Below are positions 54,615-62,966 of a stretch of 64,000 nucleotides of DNA, in pieces (within the stretch, counting starts at the first letter, position 1; every line of letters begins with the position of its first letter). The position numbers and the translations under genes were made by a program. The notes under the pieces were generated by a model, which was not told the origin of the DNA, made no database searches, and was given only the letters and a program-made list of their open reading frames with translations. Source of the stretch: Deinococcus sp. QL22. GTDB lineage: Bacteria > Deinococcota > Deinococci > Deinococcales > Deinococcaceae. The DNA lies in NCBI RefSeq assembly GCF_023370075.1, contig NZ_CP097152.1, positions 124,001-188,000 on the forward strand, read 5' to 3'.

Positions 54615-56710
54615 ATTGAAACCTCCGCAGGTTGAAGCAGGCGGGTGCTGACCGGGGCCAACTCTTGCCCCTGCCAGTGGACGGGGTGTGTATTCCAGTT
54701 CTGAAGCAGGGTGACGCCGCCGCGCCGCGAGAGCCGCACACCCTCGGGCAGCGGTAGAGGACTCAGGCCCGCGCCTGTCAGCAAGTCTTTCAAGACCTCT
54801 GAAATCAGTGATTCGCTGTGTGCGCCGACGACGGTCACATTGCCGTGCCGGATCACGGCGGCTTCCCCACCGAGTGGGCCGCCCCGGTAGCGGTACAGGG
54901 CTTCTGCGCCCTCCAGCTCGTAGCTTTCGGCCCAGTGCCAAGCCAGGTGAGAGGCGGCCTGGTGTTCGGTGGACAGGGAACCCCCGGGGTTGGCGGCTAC
55001 GTTCTGGGTCATCTCCGGGTAGAGGCTGTCGTAATGCAGGAGGGCGGCTCCGACCAACCCAGCGAGGTCACCAAACTGCCCCGTTTCTGGCGTGCGGCCC
55101 GACACGGTACGGAAGGCGGTGCGCGGCCCGAACACCAGTTGGCAGTGCTGGGCAGCAGCTTCCAGGTGGCGGGCGCGTTCGGGGGTCATCAGCGTGAGGG
55201 CCGGGGCCACCACCAGCGCGTACCCGCTCAGGTCGCTGTCGGGGTGAATGATGTCTACATCAACGCCCAGAGCACGCAGAGCGCGGTAATAGGCAAATGC
55301 CTGTGCCCAGTAATTCAGTCCTTCAGCGTGCGGCTGCAAGTTATAGAGCCACAAACTCTCGTAGTCGTGCAGCAGCGCCACTTTGTTCTGCACTTTGCTC
55401 AAGGGGAACTCTTGCGGCTTCAGGGCCTCGACCTCGGCGTACCCCCGATCTGGTCGCTCGCCGTGCCGCAGCAGGCCAGAGTGCATCACCTCTTGAGCCA
55501 TGGTCGCGGCGCGCCAGCGGAAATAGCTGACCACGTCGGCCCCGTGTGCCCATGCTTGGGCTGTCCAGAGCTGTACCGCGCCGTCGGCGGGCAACGGGTT
55601 GGAGGGGGCCCAGTTGACTTGACCACACTGCTGTTCCATCACCCAGAAACCGCGGGAAGGATGTGTGGAGAGTGGTGAGTGGGTCGGGTGTAGTGGGGCA
55701 GATGTGTTGGCCTGTGCGGTGTCAGCAGAACTGGAAGGCACATTCTTCACTGACTCACTCAGCATTCCCCGGTACAGATCATGATTGAATCCCGTCAAAT
55801 CCGGATGCCCTGTGCGGGCGAAATCATGCGCCAGATGCGGCTCAGCCAGCTTCCATTCATGCAGGGCCTGCAGGGTGCCGGTGGGATAGCTGTCCCAACT
55901 GGCAAAATCGAGGCCTGCAGTCACGCGGTAATGGTCGAAGCCGCTGAAAAAGCCCATGAAATTGTGCGTGATAAAGCGGCCAGGAGAGAGTTCGCGCAAG
56001 AGAGCGACCTGCTCGGCCTGAAACTGCACGATTTGGTCGCTGGAAAAGCGCAGGAAATCCAGCGCATGTGCCGGGTTGACCTCAGACACCGCCTGGTGCG
56101 GCAATGGAATCTGAGTCCAGTCAGCGTATTCCATACTCCAAAACACGTTGCCCCAAGCCTCGTTCAGCGTGTCCAGCGAGCCGTAACGCTCTTCCAGCCA
56201 CCCCTGAAAGCCCTTTAACGCAGCGGGGCTGTAGCTCTGAGCGGTATCCCCCCAGCCGAATTCATTGTCGGTTTGCCAGCCCACGACTGCCGGATGCTGC
56301 CCATAACGCTCCGCCATCGCCTGCGTAATCCGGCGGGAAAAAGCCCGGTATATGGGGCTGGACAGGTCGCAGTGTCGCCGGGAGCCGGACGTTTTCACTT
56401 GCCCAGTGCGTCCGTACGGCAGGATTTCAGGATGCTGGGCCACCAACCAAGCAGGAGGCGCGGCGGTGGGCGTACACAGCAGCACCTCCAGGCCTGCTGC
56501 TGCGTAGATGTCGATGGCCCGGTCGAGCCAGGCCCAGTCGTACTGCCCTGGCTGCGGTTCCATACGGCTCCAGGCAAATTCCGCGATTCGCACATAACGC
56601 AGGCCCAGCGCTTTTTGCGCCGCCGCGTAATCGGCCCAGCGGTCTTCCAGCACATGTTCCGGATAATCGCAAACGCCGAGTTCAAGGTGAGTGGTCTGAA
56701 ATGGAAGCAT
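54611..56710 (-). CDS. GH42 beta-galactosidase
   Basis: ATG 56710 ([20 protein letters not shown]) follows AGAGGT; the longer frame to 56779 is rejected. The 699-residue protein has the GH42 (beta/alpha)8 barrel. The acid/base Glu is in [15 protein letters not shown] and the nucleophile Glu in [15 protein letters not shown]; the trimerisation and C-terminal beta domains follow. No signal peptide, so it is cytoplasmic and would hydrolyse imported galacto-oligosaccharides. First gene of the LacI-controlled operon. A Ser/Ala/His-rich insert at about residues 325-345 is unusual. Confidence 0.94.
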   Translation of the reverse strand: MLPFQTTHLELGVCDYPEHVLEDRWADYAAAQKALGLRYVRIAEFAWSRMEPQPGQYDWAWLDRAIDIYAAAGLEVLLCTPTAAPPAWLVAQHPEILPYGRTGQVKTSGSRRHCDLSSPIYRAFSRRITQAMAERYGQHPAVVGWQTDNEFGWGDTAQSYSPAALKGFQGWLEERYGSLDTLNEAWGNVFWSMEYADWTQIPLPHQAVSEVNPAHALDFLRFSSDQIVQFQAEQVALLRELSPGRFITHNFMGFFSGFDHYRVTAGLDFASWDSYPTGTLQALHEWKLAEPHLAHDFARTGHPDLTGFNHDLYRGMLSESVKNVPSSSADTAQANTSAPLHPTHSPLSTHPSRGFWVMEQQCGQVNWAPSNPLPADGAVQLWTAQAWAHGADVVSYFRWRAATMAQEVMHSGLLRHGERPDRGYAEVEALKPQEFPLSKVQNKVALLHDYESLWLYNLQPHAEGLNYWAQAFAYYRALRALGVDVDIIHPDSDLSGYALVVAPALTLMTPERARHLEAAAQHCQLVFGPRTAFRTVSGRTPETGQFGDLAGLVGAALLHYDSLYPEMTQNVAANPGGSLSTEHQAASHLAWHWAESYELEGAEALYRYRGGPLGGEAAVIRHGNVTVVGAHSESLISEVLKDLLTGAGLSPLPLPEGVRLSRRGGVTLLQNWNTHPVHWQGQELAPVSTRLLQPAEVSI

Positions 56711-56848
56711 ACATACCTCTGAGAACAGGAGCTTGACCCCGGCTGAAGCTGGAGTACGGCGTAGAGGAAAACACGGCACAGTTGCCGCGTTGAAAGTGGA
56801 CTGAAGAGGTCAGTCTGGACGGAGATTGATAGCGCAAACAGTAGAAGA

Positions 56849-56862
56849 TGTTAAGGCTAACA
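56849..56862. promoter_or_regulatory. LacI-type operator at the GH42-GH53 promoter
   Basis: TGTTAAGGCTAACA, a near-palindrome with TGTTA/TAACA arms, lies 139 bases upstream of the GH42 start. It is the exact reverse complement of the site at 57055. Confidence 0.8.
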
Positions 56863-57054
56863 CTTGCAGGACAGATCACGTTTTGGTGTTCTGCGTCTTT
56901 AGAGCGCTTCGCCATAGTTCAGCATTCCCTGGATGAGCGCTGCTCAGACGATAAATCCTGATCAAGGAAGGGAGTTAAGCTGAACTTATCTGCAGGAAGC
57001 CAACCCCCTTTCCTCCCGCCTGCGATAGAGGTGCCCCGCCCGCACAATCACATA

Positions 57055-57068
57055 TGTTAGCCTTAACA
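57055..57068. promoter_or_regulatory. LacI-type operator overlapping the lacI leader
   Basis: TGTTAGCCTTAACA lies 16 bases upstream of the lacI start and just before its AGGAGG, suggesting autoregulation. Two identical sites 206 bases apart could allow DNA looping. Confidence 0.8.
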
Positions 57069-57084
57069 ACAGGAGGCATCTTCA

Positions 57085-58194
57085 ATGAGAACAGGTGAGA
57101 AAACGGCGACCTTGGCTGACGTAGCGCACCTTGCAGGCGTGTCGCAACAAACCGTCTCCCGCGTGGTCAATACGCAGGGGAAGGTGTCGGCCCGCACTCG
57201 CGCCCGCGTCATGGACGCTGTCGGACAGCTGAACTATGTGCCCAACCGTTTGGCGCAGGGGTTGGCTCGGCAGCGCAGTCAGTCCATCGGATTTGCCACC
57301 AATGATATTTCTCTGCACGCGCCTTCCCAACTCACTTCCGGCATAGAGCGGGCAGCTCGGGAATCCGGCTTCAGCTTGATCGTGTCTATCGTGCCGGGCT
57401 ACGGCCTCGCCAGCGTGACCCAGGCAGTTCGCGCCCTCAAAGAGCGGCAGGTGGACGGTGTGCTGATCAACGCCTCTCTGAGCAGCACGGACGCCGCCGA
57501 AATCTCGCGCCGATTTGCCGATGTCCCCTCTGTCTTCTTGGATGTTCCGCCGGATTCGCCCGTCAATGCGGCGCTGCTCGATCAATATCACGGCGCAGCT
57601 TTGGCGGCTCAGCATGTCGTGGAGTTGGGCCACACCCGGATCGCTTGCGTCCACGCGCCACAAAACGCGGTGGCTGAACATTCACGCCTGCAGGGGTGGG
57701 TGGATGTCTTGCAACGTCAAGGCTTGGCGTTGGTGGCCCAGCAAGAAGGCGATTGGAGTCCAGCCAGCGGCTACTGCGCCGCAGTGGCGCTGTTGGCTTC
57801 GGGCATACCATTTACGGCAGTGTTGGTCGGGAACGATCAGATGGCGGTCGGTGTGCTTCGGGCCTTGTGGGAGCGCGGCCTGAACGTTCCCGGCGACGTG
57901 TCGGTCATCGGGTATGACGACACTGCCGAAAGTGCGCTGCTGATTCCGCCGCTGACCACCATCCGGCAGGACTTTCCGACCCTGGGACAGAAAGCGTTTC
58001 ACCATCTCAAGGCCCTCTTGGACGGCCCAGAACCCACCCGCGTGACCCTGACCCGGCCTGAATTGGTGGTGCGTGCCAGCACCGCCGGGCCGCGCCTCGG
58101 CCAACGCCTCCAGTGGCAGGAGGCCTTACAGGTCGTGCAGCAGCACCTCTGGAACCGAAGAACGGAAGAGGAGGGGGCCGAGGAAACGAAGTGA
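57085..58194 (+). CDS. LacI-family repressor of the galactan operon
   Basis: The 369-residue product starts with the LacI HTH and hinge (TLADVAHLAGVSQQTVSRVV, VMDAVGQLNYVPNRLAQGLA). The periplasmic-binding-like domain follows (SIGFATNDISLHAPSQLTSG, AVLVGNDQMAVGVLRALWER, VIGYDDTAESALLIPPLTTI). AGGAGG precedes the ATG. Divergent from the GH42-GH53-SBP operon with one operator at each promoter. Galactobiose or galactose is the likely inducer, by context. Confidence 0.93.
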   Translation: MRTGEKTATLADVAHLAGVSQQTVSRVVNTQGKVSARTRARVMDAVGQLNYVPNRLAQGLARQRSQSIGFATNDISLHAPSQLTSGIERAARESGFSLIVSIVPGYGLASVTQAVRALKERQVDGVLINASLSSTDAAEISRRFADVPSVFLDVPPDSPVNAALLDQYHGAALAAQHVVELGHTRIACVHAPQNAVAEHSRLQGWVDVLQRQGLALVAQQEGDWSPASGYCAAVALLASGIPFTAVLVGNDQMAVGVLRALWERGLNVPGDVSVIGYDDTAESALLIPPLTTIRQDFPTLGQKAFHHLKALLDGPEPTRVTLTRPELVVRASTAGPRLGQRLQWQEALQVVQQHLWNRRTEEEGAEETK

Positions 58195-58725
58195 GCGAGT
58201 GTCCCGAACGTGATCTCGAACGGCCAACACTACGTACCGACGGAGTAAGGAGTAAGGCGGCAAGGCCGCCTTACTCCTGCTTGAGCTCATGCAAAAGTGA
58301 AGGCTTTTGCGGGGAAGAGTGGATGTTTAGGCTGCTGCTTGAGATCAGGATAGTTTCGGTAGCGGTTGGCCTGATGCGTTCTCCAACGGAGCCTCTGGCA
58401 GTTCCAAGACTTCTCCCTCTGGCAGCGGGCGCATCTGCTTTCCAGGCTGGCCCGTGTCCATTGAGAGAGACGGTGTGCCCGCCTGAGTCCGCGCTCCGGC
58501 CAGGCGACCGAGAACACCTCAGCAGCCTGTACCGCCGAGCAGACGCCGTGCCGATGCAGGTCAAAGAGTCCATCTTCTTAAGATTGAGCGCTGGGCGAAG
58601 CCATCACCTTCCGCCATCCACAATGAGGCAGTACTCATTAGGAGGGCAGCAGGCTAAAGTATCCAGGTAAATCATTCGCTCTGTTCAGGCCAGAGCCGGA
58701 GTTTCAGATCGATTACACTGGATAA
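58195..58725. other. Intergenic with hairpin and second copy of the GDREHL repeat
   Basis: At 58249-58277 a 13-bp perfect stem (GGAGTAAGGCGGC, AAG loop) ends the lacI transcript. 58445-58575 repeats the dispersed element of 49190-49500, with plus-strand GDREHLSSLYRRADAVPMQV. The last 60 bases hold the ars promoter. No intact gene. Confidence 0.5.
58249..58277 (+). terminator. 13-bp hairpin after lacI
   Basis: GGAGTAAGGCGGC and its exact complement around AAG, 55 bases past the lacI stop; no T-tract. Confidence 0.55.
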
Positions 58726-59046
58726 ATGACTACCGTCGCTGCACCCACTGTTCTCGATCAATTGAAGGCCCTTTCACATGAGATCCGCTTTGACCTCGTG
58801 CAGCGCCTGGCGCTGGGAGAGCGGTGTGTCTGTGATCTCGAAGACCTCCTTTCCCTGCCCCAGTCAAAAGTGTCGTATCACTTGGGCATTCTCCGAGACG
58901 CTGAATTGGTGCAGGCGGAGCAACGGGGTAAAAACACCTATTACACGCTCCGTCACGAACAGTTCTTTCGGTTGGGTGGGGCCCTGCTCACTGAAATATT
59001 TACGCAGCTTCCTGGTTTGACACATCAAGAAAGTTCTATATGCTGA
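58726..59046 (+). CDS. arsR: ArsR-family arsenic-responsive repressor
   Basis: The 106-residue winged-helix protein has ERCVCDLEDLLSLPQSKVSY, in which CVCDL is the As(III)-binding Cys pair placed in the recognition-proximal helix as in classic ArsR. The HTH continues as HLGILRDAELVQAEQRGKNT. A further Cys ends the chain (SSIC). First gene of a five-gene operon; expected to leave its operator when As(III) binds. Confidence 0.94.
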   Translation: MTTVAAPTVLDQLKALSHEIRFDLVQRLALGERCVCDLEDLLSLPQSKVSYHLGILRDAELVQAEQRGKNTYYTLRHEQFFRLGGALLTEIFTQLPGLTHQESSIC

Positions 59047-59053
59047 GCACGAT

Positions 59054-59515
<462 letters not shown>

Positions 59516-60202
59516 GTGAGCGTTCCCCTGCCGCGTGCCTTGGCCGCTGAAGGCATCGGCACCTTTGCCCTGATCTTTTTCGGCCCCGGCGCTGCGGTGG
59601 TACAGGCGCAAACTGGGGCGCTCGGACATGCTGGTGTGGCTCTGGTCTTCGGTCTGACCGTCGCCACCGTCATCGCCGCCCTGGCCCCCATCAGCGGCGC
59701 ACACATCAACCCGGCGGCCACCTTTGCGCTGGTGCTGGCTGGAAAGTTTCCGCTCAGTCGCGCCGTCCCCTATGTGCTGGCCCAACTCATCGGTGCATGC
59801 CTGGCCGCTTTCACCCTGCTGGCCCTGTTCGGGATGAAGGGGAATGTGGGCGTGACCGTGCCCGCCGGAAGTGTGGGTCAGGCCTTCGCCCTGGAAACGG
59901 TTCTGACGTTTTTCCTGCTGCTGGTCGCCCTGCGGTCTGGATTGCCGTGGGTGGTCGGGGGTGTGGTGGCTTTGGAGGCCATGATGGGCGGCCCGATCAC
60001 TGGGGCCAGCATGAACCCGGCCCGCAGTTTTGGTCCGGCGCTCGCCAGTGGCATCTGGACGGCGCACTGGCTGTACTGGGCCGCTCCGTTGCTGGGCGCA
60101 GCTCTCGCGGTAGCGGCCAATCATTTCATCAGTCCCAGCGAACCCATTGAAACCAAGCCCCATCAGGCGCAGGAATTCGCCCCGACAGGAGAACTGCTAT
60201 GA
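59516..60202 (+). CDS. Aquaporin/MIP-family channel, AqpS-like arsenite facilitator
   Basis: GTG 59516 directly follows the arsC TAG. The 228-residue product has six membrane segments and both MIP half-helices, SGAHINPAATFAL and TGASMNPARSFGP (two NPA boxes). In ars operons such channels, as AqpS of Sinorhizobium, let As(III) leave down its gradient instead of ArsB/Acr3 pumping. No ArsB or Acr3 gene is in the window, so this channel is the probable exit route. The next gene overlaps by ATGA. Confidence 0.9.
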   Translation: MSVPLPRALAAEGIGTFALIFFGPGAAVVQAQTGALGHAGVALVFGLTVATVIAALAPISGAHINPAATFALVLAGKFPLSRAVPYVLAQLIGACLAAFTLLALFGMKGNVGVTVPAGSVGQAFALETVLTFFLLLVALRSGLPWVVGGVVALEAMMGGPITGASMNPARSFGPALASGIWTAHWLYWAAPLLGAALAVAANHFISPSEPIETKPHQAQEFAPTGELL

Positions 60203-60642
60203 CTCAGAATGAATCTGCTGCGCCCCGTCTTGCCCGTGTCTTGTTCCTCTGCACCGGCAACACCGCCCGCTCTCAGATGGCCCAAGCCCTCCTGGAGCAC
60301 CGGGCGGGAGAGCGGTTTGAGGTCATGTCCGCAGGCCTCGAGCCCGGTCAGGTCAATCCACTCACGGTGAAGGCTCTGGAGGAGCTGGGGTTGCCGACGG
60401 GCCACTTGGCTGCCAAAGGGGTCAAGCCCCTGATCGCGGAGCATTTCCACTACGTCATCACCGTTTGTGACCGCGCAGAAGCCAGTTGCCCGATTTTCCC
60501 GAACGCCCGTTACCGCCTGAGCTGGCCCTTTGAAGACCCCGCTGCAGCCACTGGAACCGACCAGGAACGCCTCCAAGTGTTCCGCCGCGTGCGCGACGAG
60601 ATCAATCTCAAGATCCTGGCCTGGCTCAAAGAAGGCGCATGA
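60199..60642 (+). CDS. arsC: Arsenate reductase, low-molecular-weight phosphatase fold, copy 2
   Basis: 147 residues with P-loop CTGNTARSQMAQALL, the CTGNxxRS form typical of ArsC in Bacillus and Deinococcus. VCDRAEASCPIFP gives the Cys relay and WPFEDPAAA the acid Asp. It differs clearly from copy 1 in sequence, so the pair is not a recent duplication. It may use a different thiol partner. Confidence 0.92.
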   Translation: MTQNESAAPRLARVLFLCTGNTARSQMAQALLEHRAGERFEVMSAGLEPGQVNPLTVKALEELGLPTGHLAAKGVKPLIAEHFHYVITVCDRAEASCPIFPNARYRLSWPFEDPAAATGTDQERLQVFRRVRDEINLKILAWLKEGA

Positions 60643-61358
60643 AGATCGCAGTGTTCGGCGACGTGCACGGCAACCGCTTTGCCTTAGAAGCTGTCGTGCA
60701 GGACATAGAACGGCATGCTCCAGACGCGTGGGTCAACCTCGGGGATCAGGTCTTCGGCGGAGCAGATCCGGCGGGGGCGTGGCAGCTTCAGCAAGCCTTG
60801 AAGGCCCAGCACGGCGTCCTGGAAGTGCGGGGCAATACTGACGAACGGTTGGGTGAGCCGCTCACCGAGACCACGGAGAAGCGGGCCATGCTGGCATGGT
60901 TGCACGCTGCCCTACCAGACGGGACAGGGACCTCCGTCGCCGGGCTGCCCACCCAGGTCACGCTGGCAGGTGGCGCCGTCATGGCGGCCCATGGGACGCC
61001 GGACAGTGCCTGGACGTATCTGCTCCTCGACGGAAAAGCGTGGGCCAGTGACGCGCTGGTGCTGGAACGCCTAGGTGATCTGGGAGCGGTCCGAGTCGTG
61101 GTGGTCGGCCACTCGCATCAGGAGCACCTGCGGCAGATCGGCCCGCTGACGGTGGTCAATGTCGGGGCGGTGAGCCGCCAGAAGGACGGCTCTCCTCTGG
61201 CCCGCTGGGTGCTGCTTGAAGGCGAAGGCGACTACTGGAACGTGACCTTCCGCCGGGTGACTTATGACGTGAACGCCGCCGCAGCCTGGGCTGAACAGCA
61301 CGCCTATCAGGGGGACAAGGAAGCGGCCCAGCTCCGGACCGGCAAAGTGGGTCACTAG
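60639..61358 (+). CDS. Metallophosphoesterase of the ars operon
   Basis: The 239-residue product overlaps arsC2 by ATGA. Motifs FGDVHGNRFALEAVV, VNLGDQVFGGADP, EVRGNTDERLG and VVVGHSHQEHL form the calcineurin-like dimetal site of the YfcE/DUF-type phosphodiesterases. Its link to arsenic is by position only. Possible roles include phosphodiester hydrolysis or turnover of arsenylated or phosphorylated metabolites. Confidence 0.85.
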   Translation: MKIAVFGDVHGNRFALEAVVQDIERHAPDAWVNLGDQVFGGADPAGAWQLQQALKAQHGVLEVRGNTDERLGEPLTETTEKRAMLAWLHAALPDGTGTSVAGLPTQVTLAGGAVMAAHGTPDSAWTYLLLDGKAWASDALVLERLGDLGAVRVVVVGHSHQEHLRQIGPLTVVNVGAVSRQKDGSPLARWVLLEGEGDYWNVTFRRVTYDVNAAAAWAEQHAYQGDKEAAQLRTGKVGH

Positions 61359-61490
61359 AGCCTGCTCCACTGTTGAGATCGGCAGTGCAGGCGACTGACT
61401 GCGGATCTGAGCGCGCCTGCACCGCAAGCTGAAACTGCGGATACGCTCCTGTCACCCCGCTCGCCTGGCGCTTTGAAGGCCCAGACCCAT

Positions 61491-61969
61491 TTACAGCAGC
61501 TTCTCGACGATCACCACGTCTTTCCAGACGCTGTCCAGCTGGCCATGGTGTTCGTACGTGCCCACTTCCCGGAAGCCCAGGGACGCCAGGAGTTTCCGGC
61601 TGGCTGTGTTCTCAGGAAAGACCCGGGAGAGCAGTTTCCAGAACCCAGCGTCCTGAGCTGCAGGGATCAGAGCGGTCATGGTCGCTCGGCCCGCTCCCAA
61701 GCTCCGCGCGTCCCGGGCCACATACACGCTGAACTCCGCAATCCCGGCGTAACAGTCCCGGGGGCGGTACAGACTCGTGCTGGCAAACGCGACGACCCAC
61801 CGTTGTGCGCTGCCACCACAATGGGGTGAACGCCATCAAACCAGGCTTGAATGTGCTGCATGGTCCGGGGCTGGGTTTCGAACGTACTGGTGCGGTCTTC
61901 AATGCCCTGGTTATAGATGAGTGCGATGTGTTGAGCGTCGGTTGGGGTAGCCAGGCGGGTGGTGAACAT
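61491..61969 (-). pseudogene. ArsN1/phosphinothricin-type acetyltransferase, one-base frameshift
   Basis: ATG 61969 follows AGGAG. The first frame reads FTTRLATPTDAQHIALIYNQ and IEDRTSTFETQPRTMQHI. Near 61812 a G is missing in CACAACGGTGGG, and the other frame continues YVARDARSLGAGRATMTALI and PENTASRKLLASLGFREVG to 61491. The repaired protein of about 159 residues is a GNAT close to ArsN1 and PAT. Expected role: acetylating arsinothricin-type arsenicals. Its neighbours are all arsenic genes. Confidence 0.75.
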
Positions 61970-61992
61970 GCAGGATCTCCTGATCGTTGAAG

Positions 61993-62041
61993 TTGACAAC
62001 GACTTATCCACAGGTGTACGGTCTTTTCAGACCGTTGTCAA
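61993..62041. promoter_or_regulatory. Inverted repeat in the marR/arsN divergent promoter
   Basis: TTGACAACG (61993-62001) and CGTTGTCAA (62033-62041) are perfect 9-bp arms, with an inner ACGGTCT-TTTC-AGACCGT hairpin. Position between divergent genes fits a MarR operator. Confidence 0.6.
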
Positions 62042-62061
62042 GGTCAACGAAAGGAGCATGG

Positions 62062-62514
62062 ATGATCCAGAACCCTGGCGATCTGCTGCGCCGCATCACC
62101 CGCCTCCACACAGCCCTCCAGCAACGCACGGCCAACTGCTGCGGGGTTCAGAGCCTCACCCGCTGCCAGCTGCTCACCACGCTCGGCCGGGAGAGCCCCT
62201 TGACCCTCGCGGACCTCTCTCGCCGCCTGAACGCCGACAAAGGCTGGCTCAGCCGCAACGTGGATGAGCTGGTGCAGGACGGGTTGGTGAACAAGCAGCC
62301 CCGCGCCACGGATCGGCGGGCGATTGAACTCACGCTCACCGCTCAGGGACAGGAGCAGGTTGCCGCCCTCAATGCACAATTGGCCGCCCAATCGGTGCGC
62401 CTCCTCGGCCATGTTCCGCAGGAGGAACAGGCGGGCGTGCTCCGGGCGCTTGAACTGCTGGCCGACGCCTTGGAAGCGGAATCCCAGGATAGCCAGGCAT
62501 GTGTTACGACGTGA
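62062..62514 (+). CDS. MarR-family regulator
   Basis: ATG 62062 has AAAGGAG upstream; an overlapping ATG four bases earlier is out of frame. The 150 residues show the MarR winged helix: SLTRCQLLTTLGRESPLTLA, LSRRLNADKGWLSRNVDELV, DRRAIELTLTAQGQEQVAAL, flanked by dimerisation helices. It is divergent from the broken arsN1-like gene and leads arsN2-arsO, so it probably controls both. Cys in NCCGVQSL might sense arsenicals or oxidants. Confidence 0.9.
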   Translation: MIQNPGDLLRRITRLHTALQQRTANCCGVQSLTRCQLLTTLGRESPLTLADLSRRLNADKGWLSRNVDELVQDGLVNKQPRATDRRAIELTLTAQGQEQVAALNAQLAAQSVRLLGHVPQEEQAGVLRALELLADALEAESQDSQACVTT

Positions 62515-62966
62515 CCTTCCGGGAGGCCACAGCAGACGACCTGACGGTGATCGAGACGCTCCTGAGGGCGGCGGCACTTCCCCTGGAAGGGATTGAGGCT
62601 CACTTGCCCGGTTTCGTGCTGGCCCACCGTGACCAGGAGGTGGTGGGGCTCGCCGGAACCGAGCGGTATGGAGCGTATGGCCTGCTCCGCTCGGTGACCG
62701 TCCGCTCTGATCAGCGGGGCCAGGGCAAAGGACAGGCACTGACCAGCGAACTGATCCGGCGCGCGCATGACGCTGGACTCTCGGGCCTGTTCCTGCTCTC
62801 GACTGCGGCGGAACGCTTCTTCCCGAAGTTTGGCTTCACGCCCATCACACGGGGTGACCTGCCACCAGGTCTGTTTGCCTCACAGGAACTCCAGGGGGTC
62901 TGTCCAGCGTCAGCAGTGGTCATGCACCTCGCACTCCAACCGACCCAAGCTGGGATACCCCGATGA
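62499..62966 (+). CDS. arsN2: ArsN2-like N-acetyltransferase
   Basis: The start ATG 62499 overlaps the marR end (stop at 62514); GTG 62511 is an alternative. The 155-residue GNAT resembles ArsN2: TFREATADDLTVIETLLRAA, LPLEGIEAHLPGFVLAHRDQ, GAYGLLRSVTVRSDQRGQGK, FFPKFGFTPI. ArsN2 proteins are tied to arsenic clusters; the acetylated substrate is not firmly established. Coupled by ATGA to the flavoprotein. Confidence 0.85.
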   Translation: MCYDVTFREATADDLTVIETLLRAAALPLEGIEAHLPGFVLAHRDQEVVGLAGTERYGAYGLLRSVTVRSDQRGQGKGQALTSELIRRAHDAGLSGLFLLSTAAERFFPKFGFTPITRGDLPPGLFASQELQGVCPASAVVMHLALQPTQAGIPR

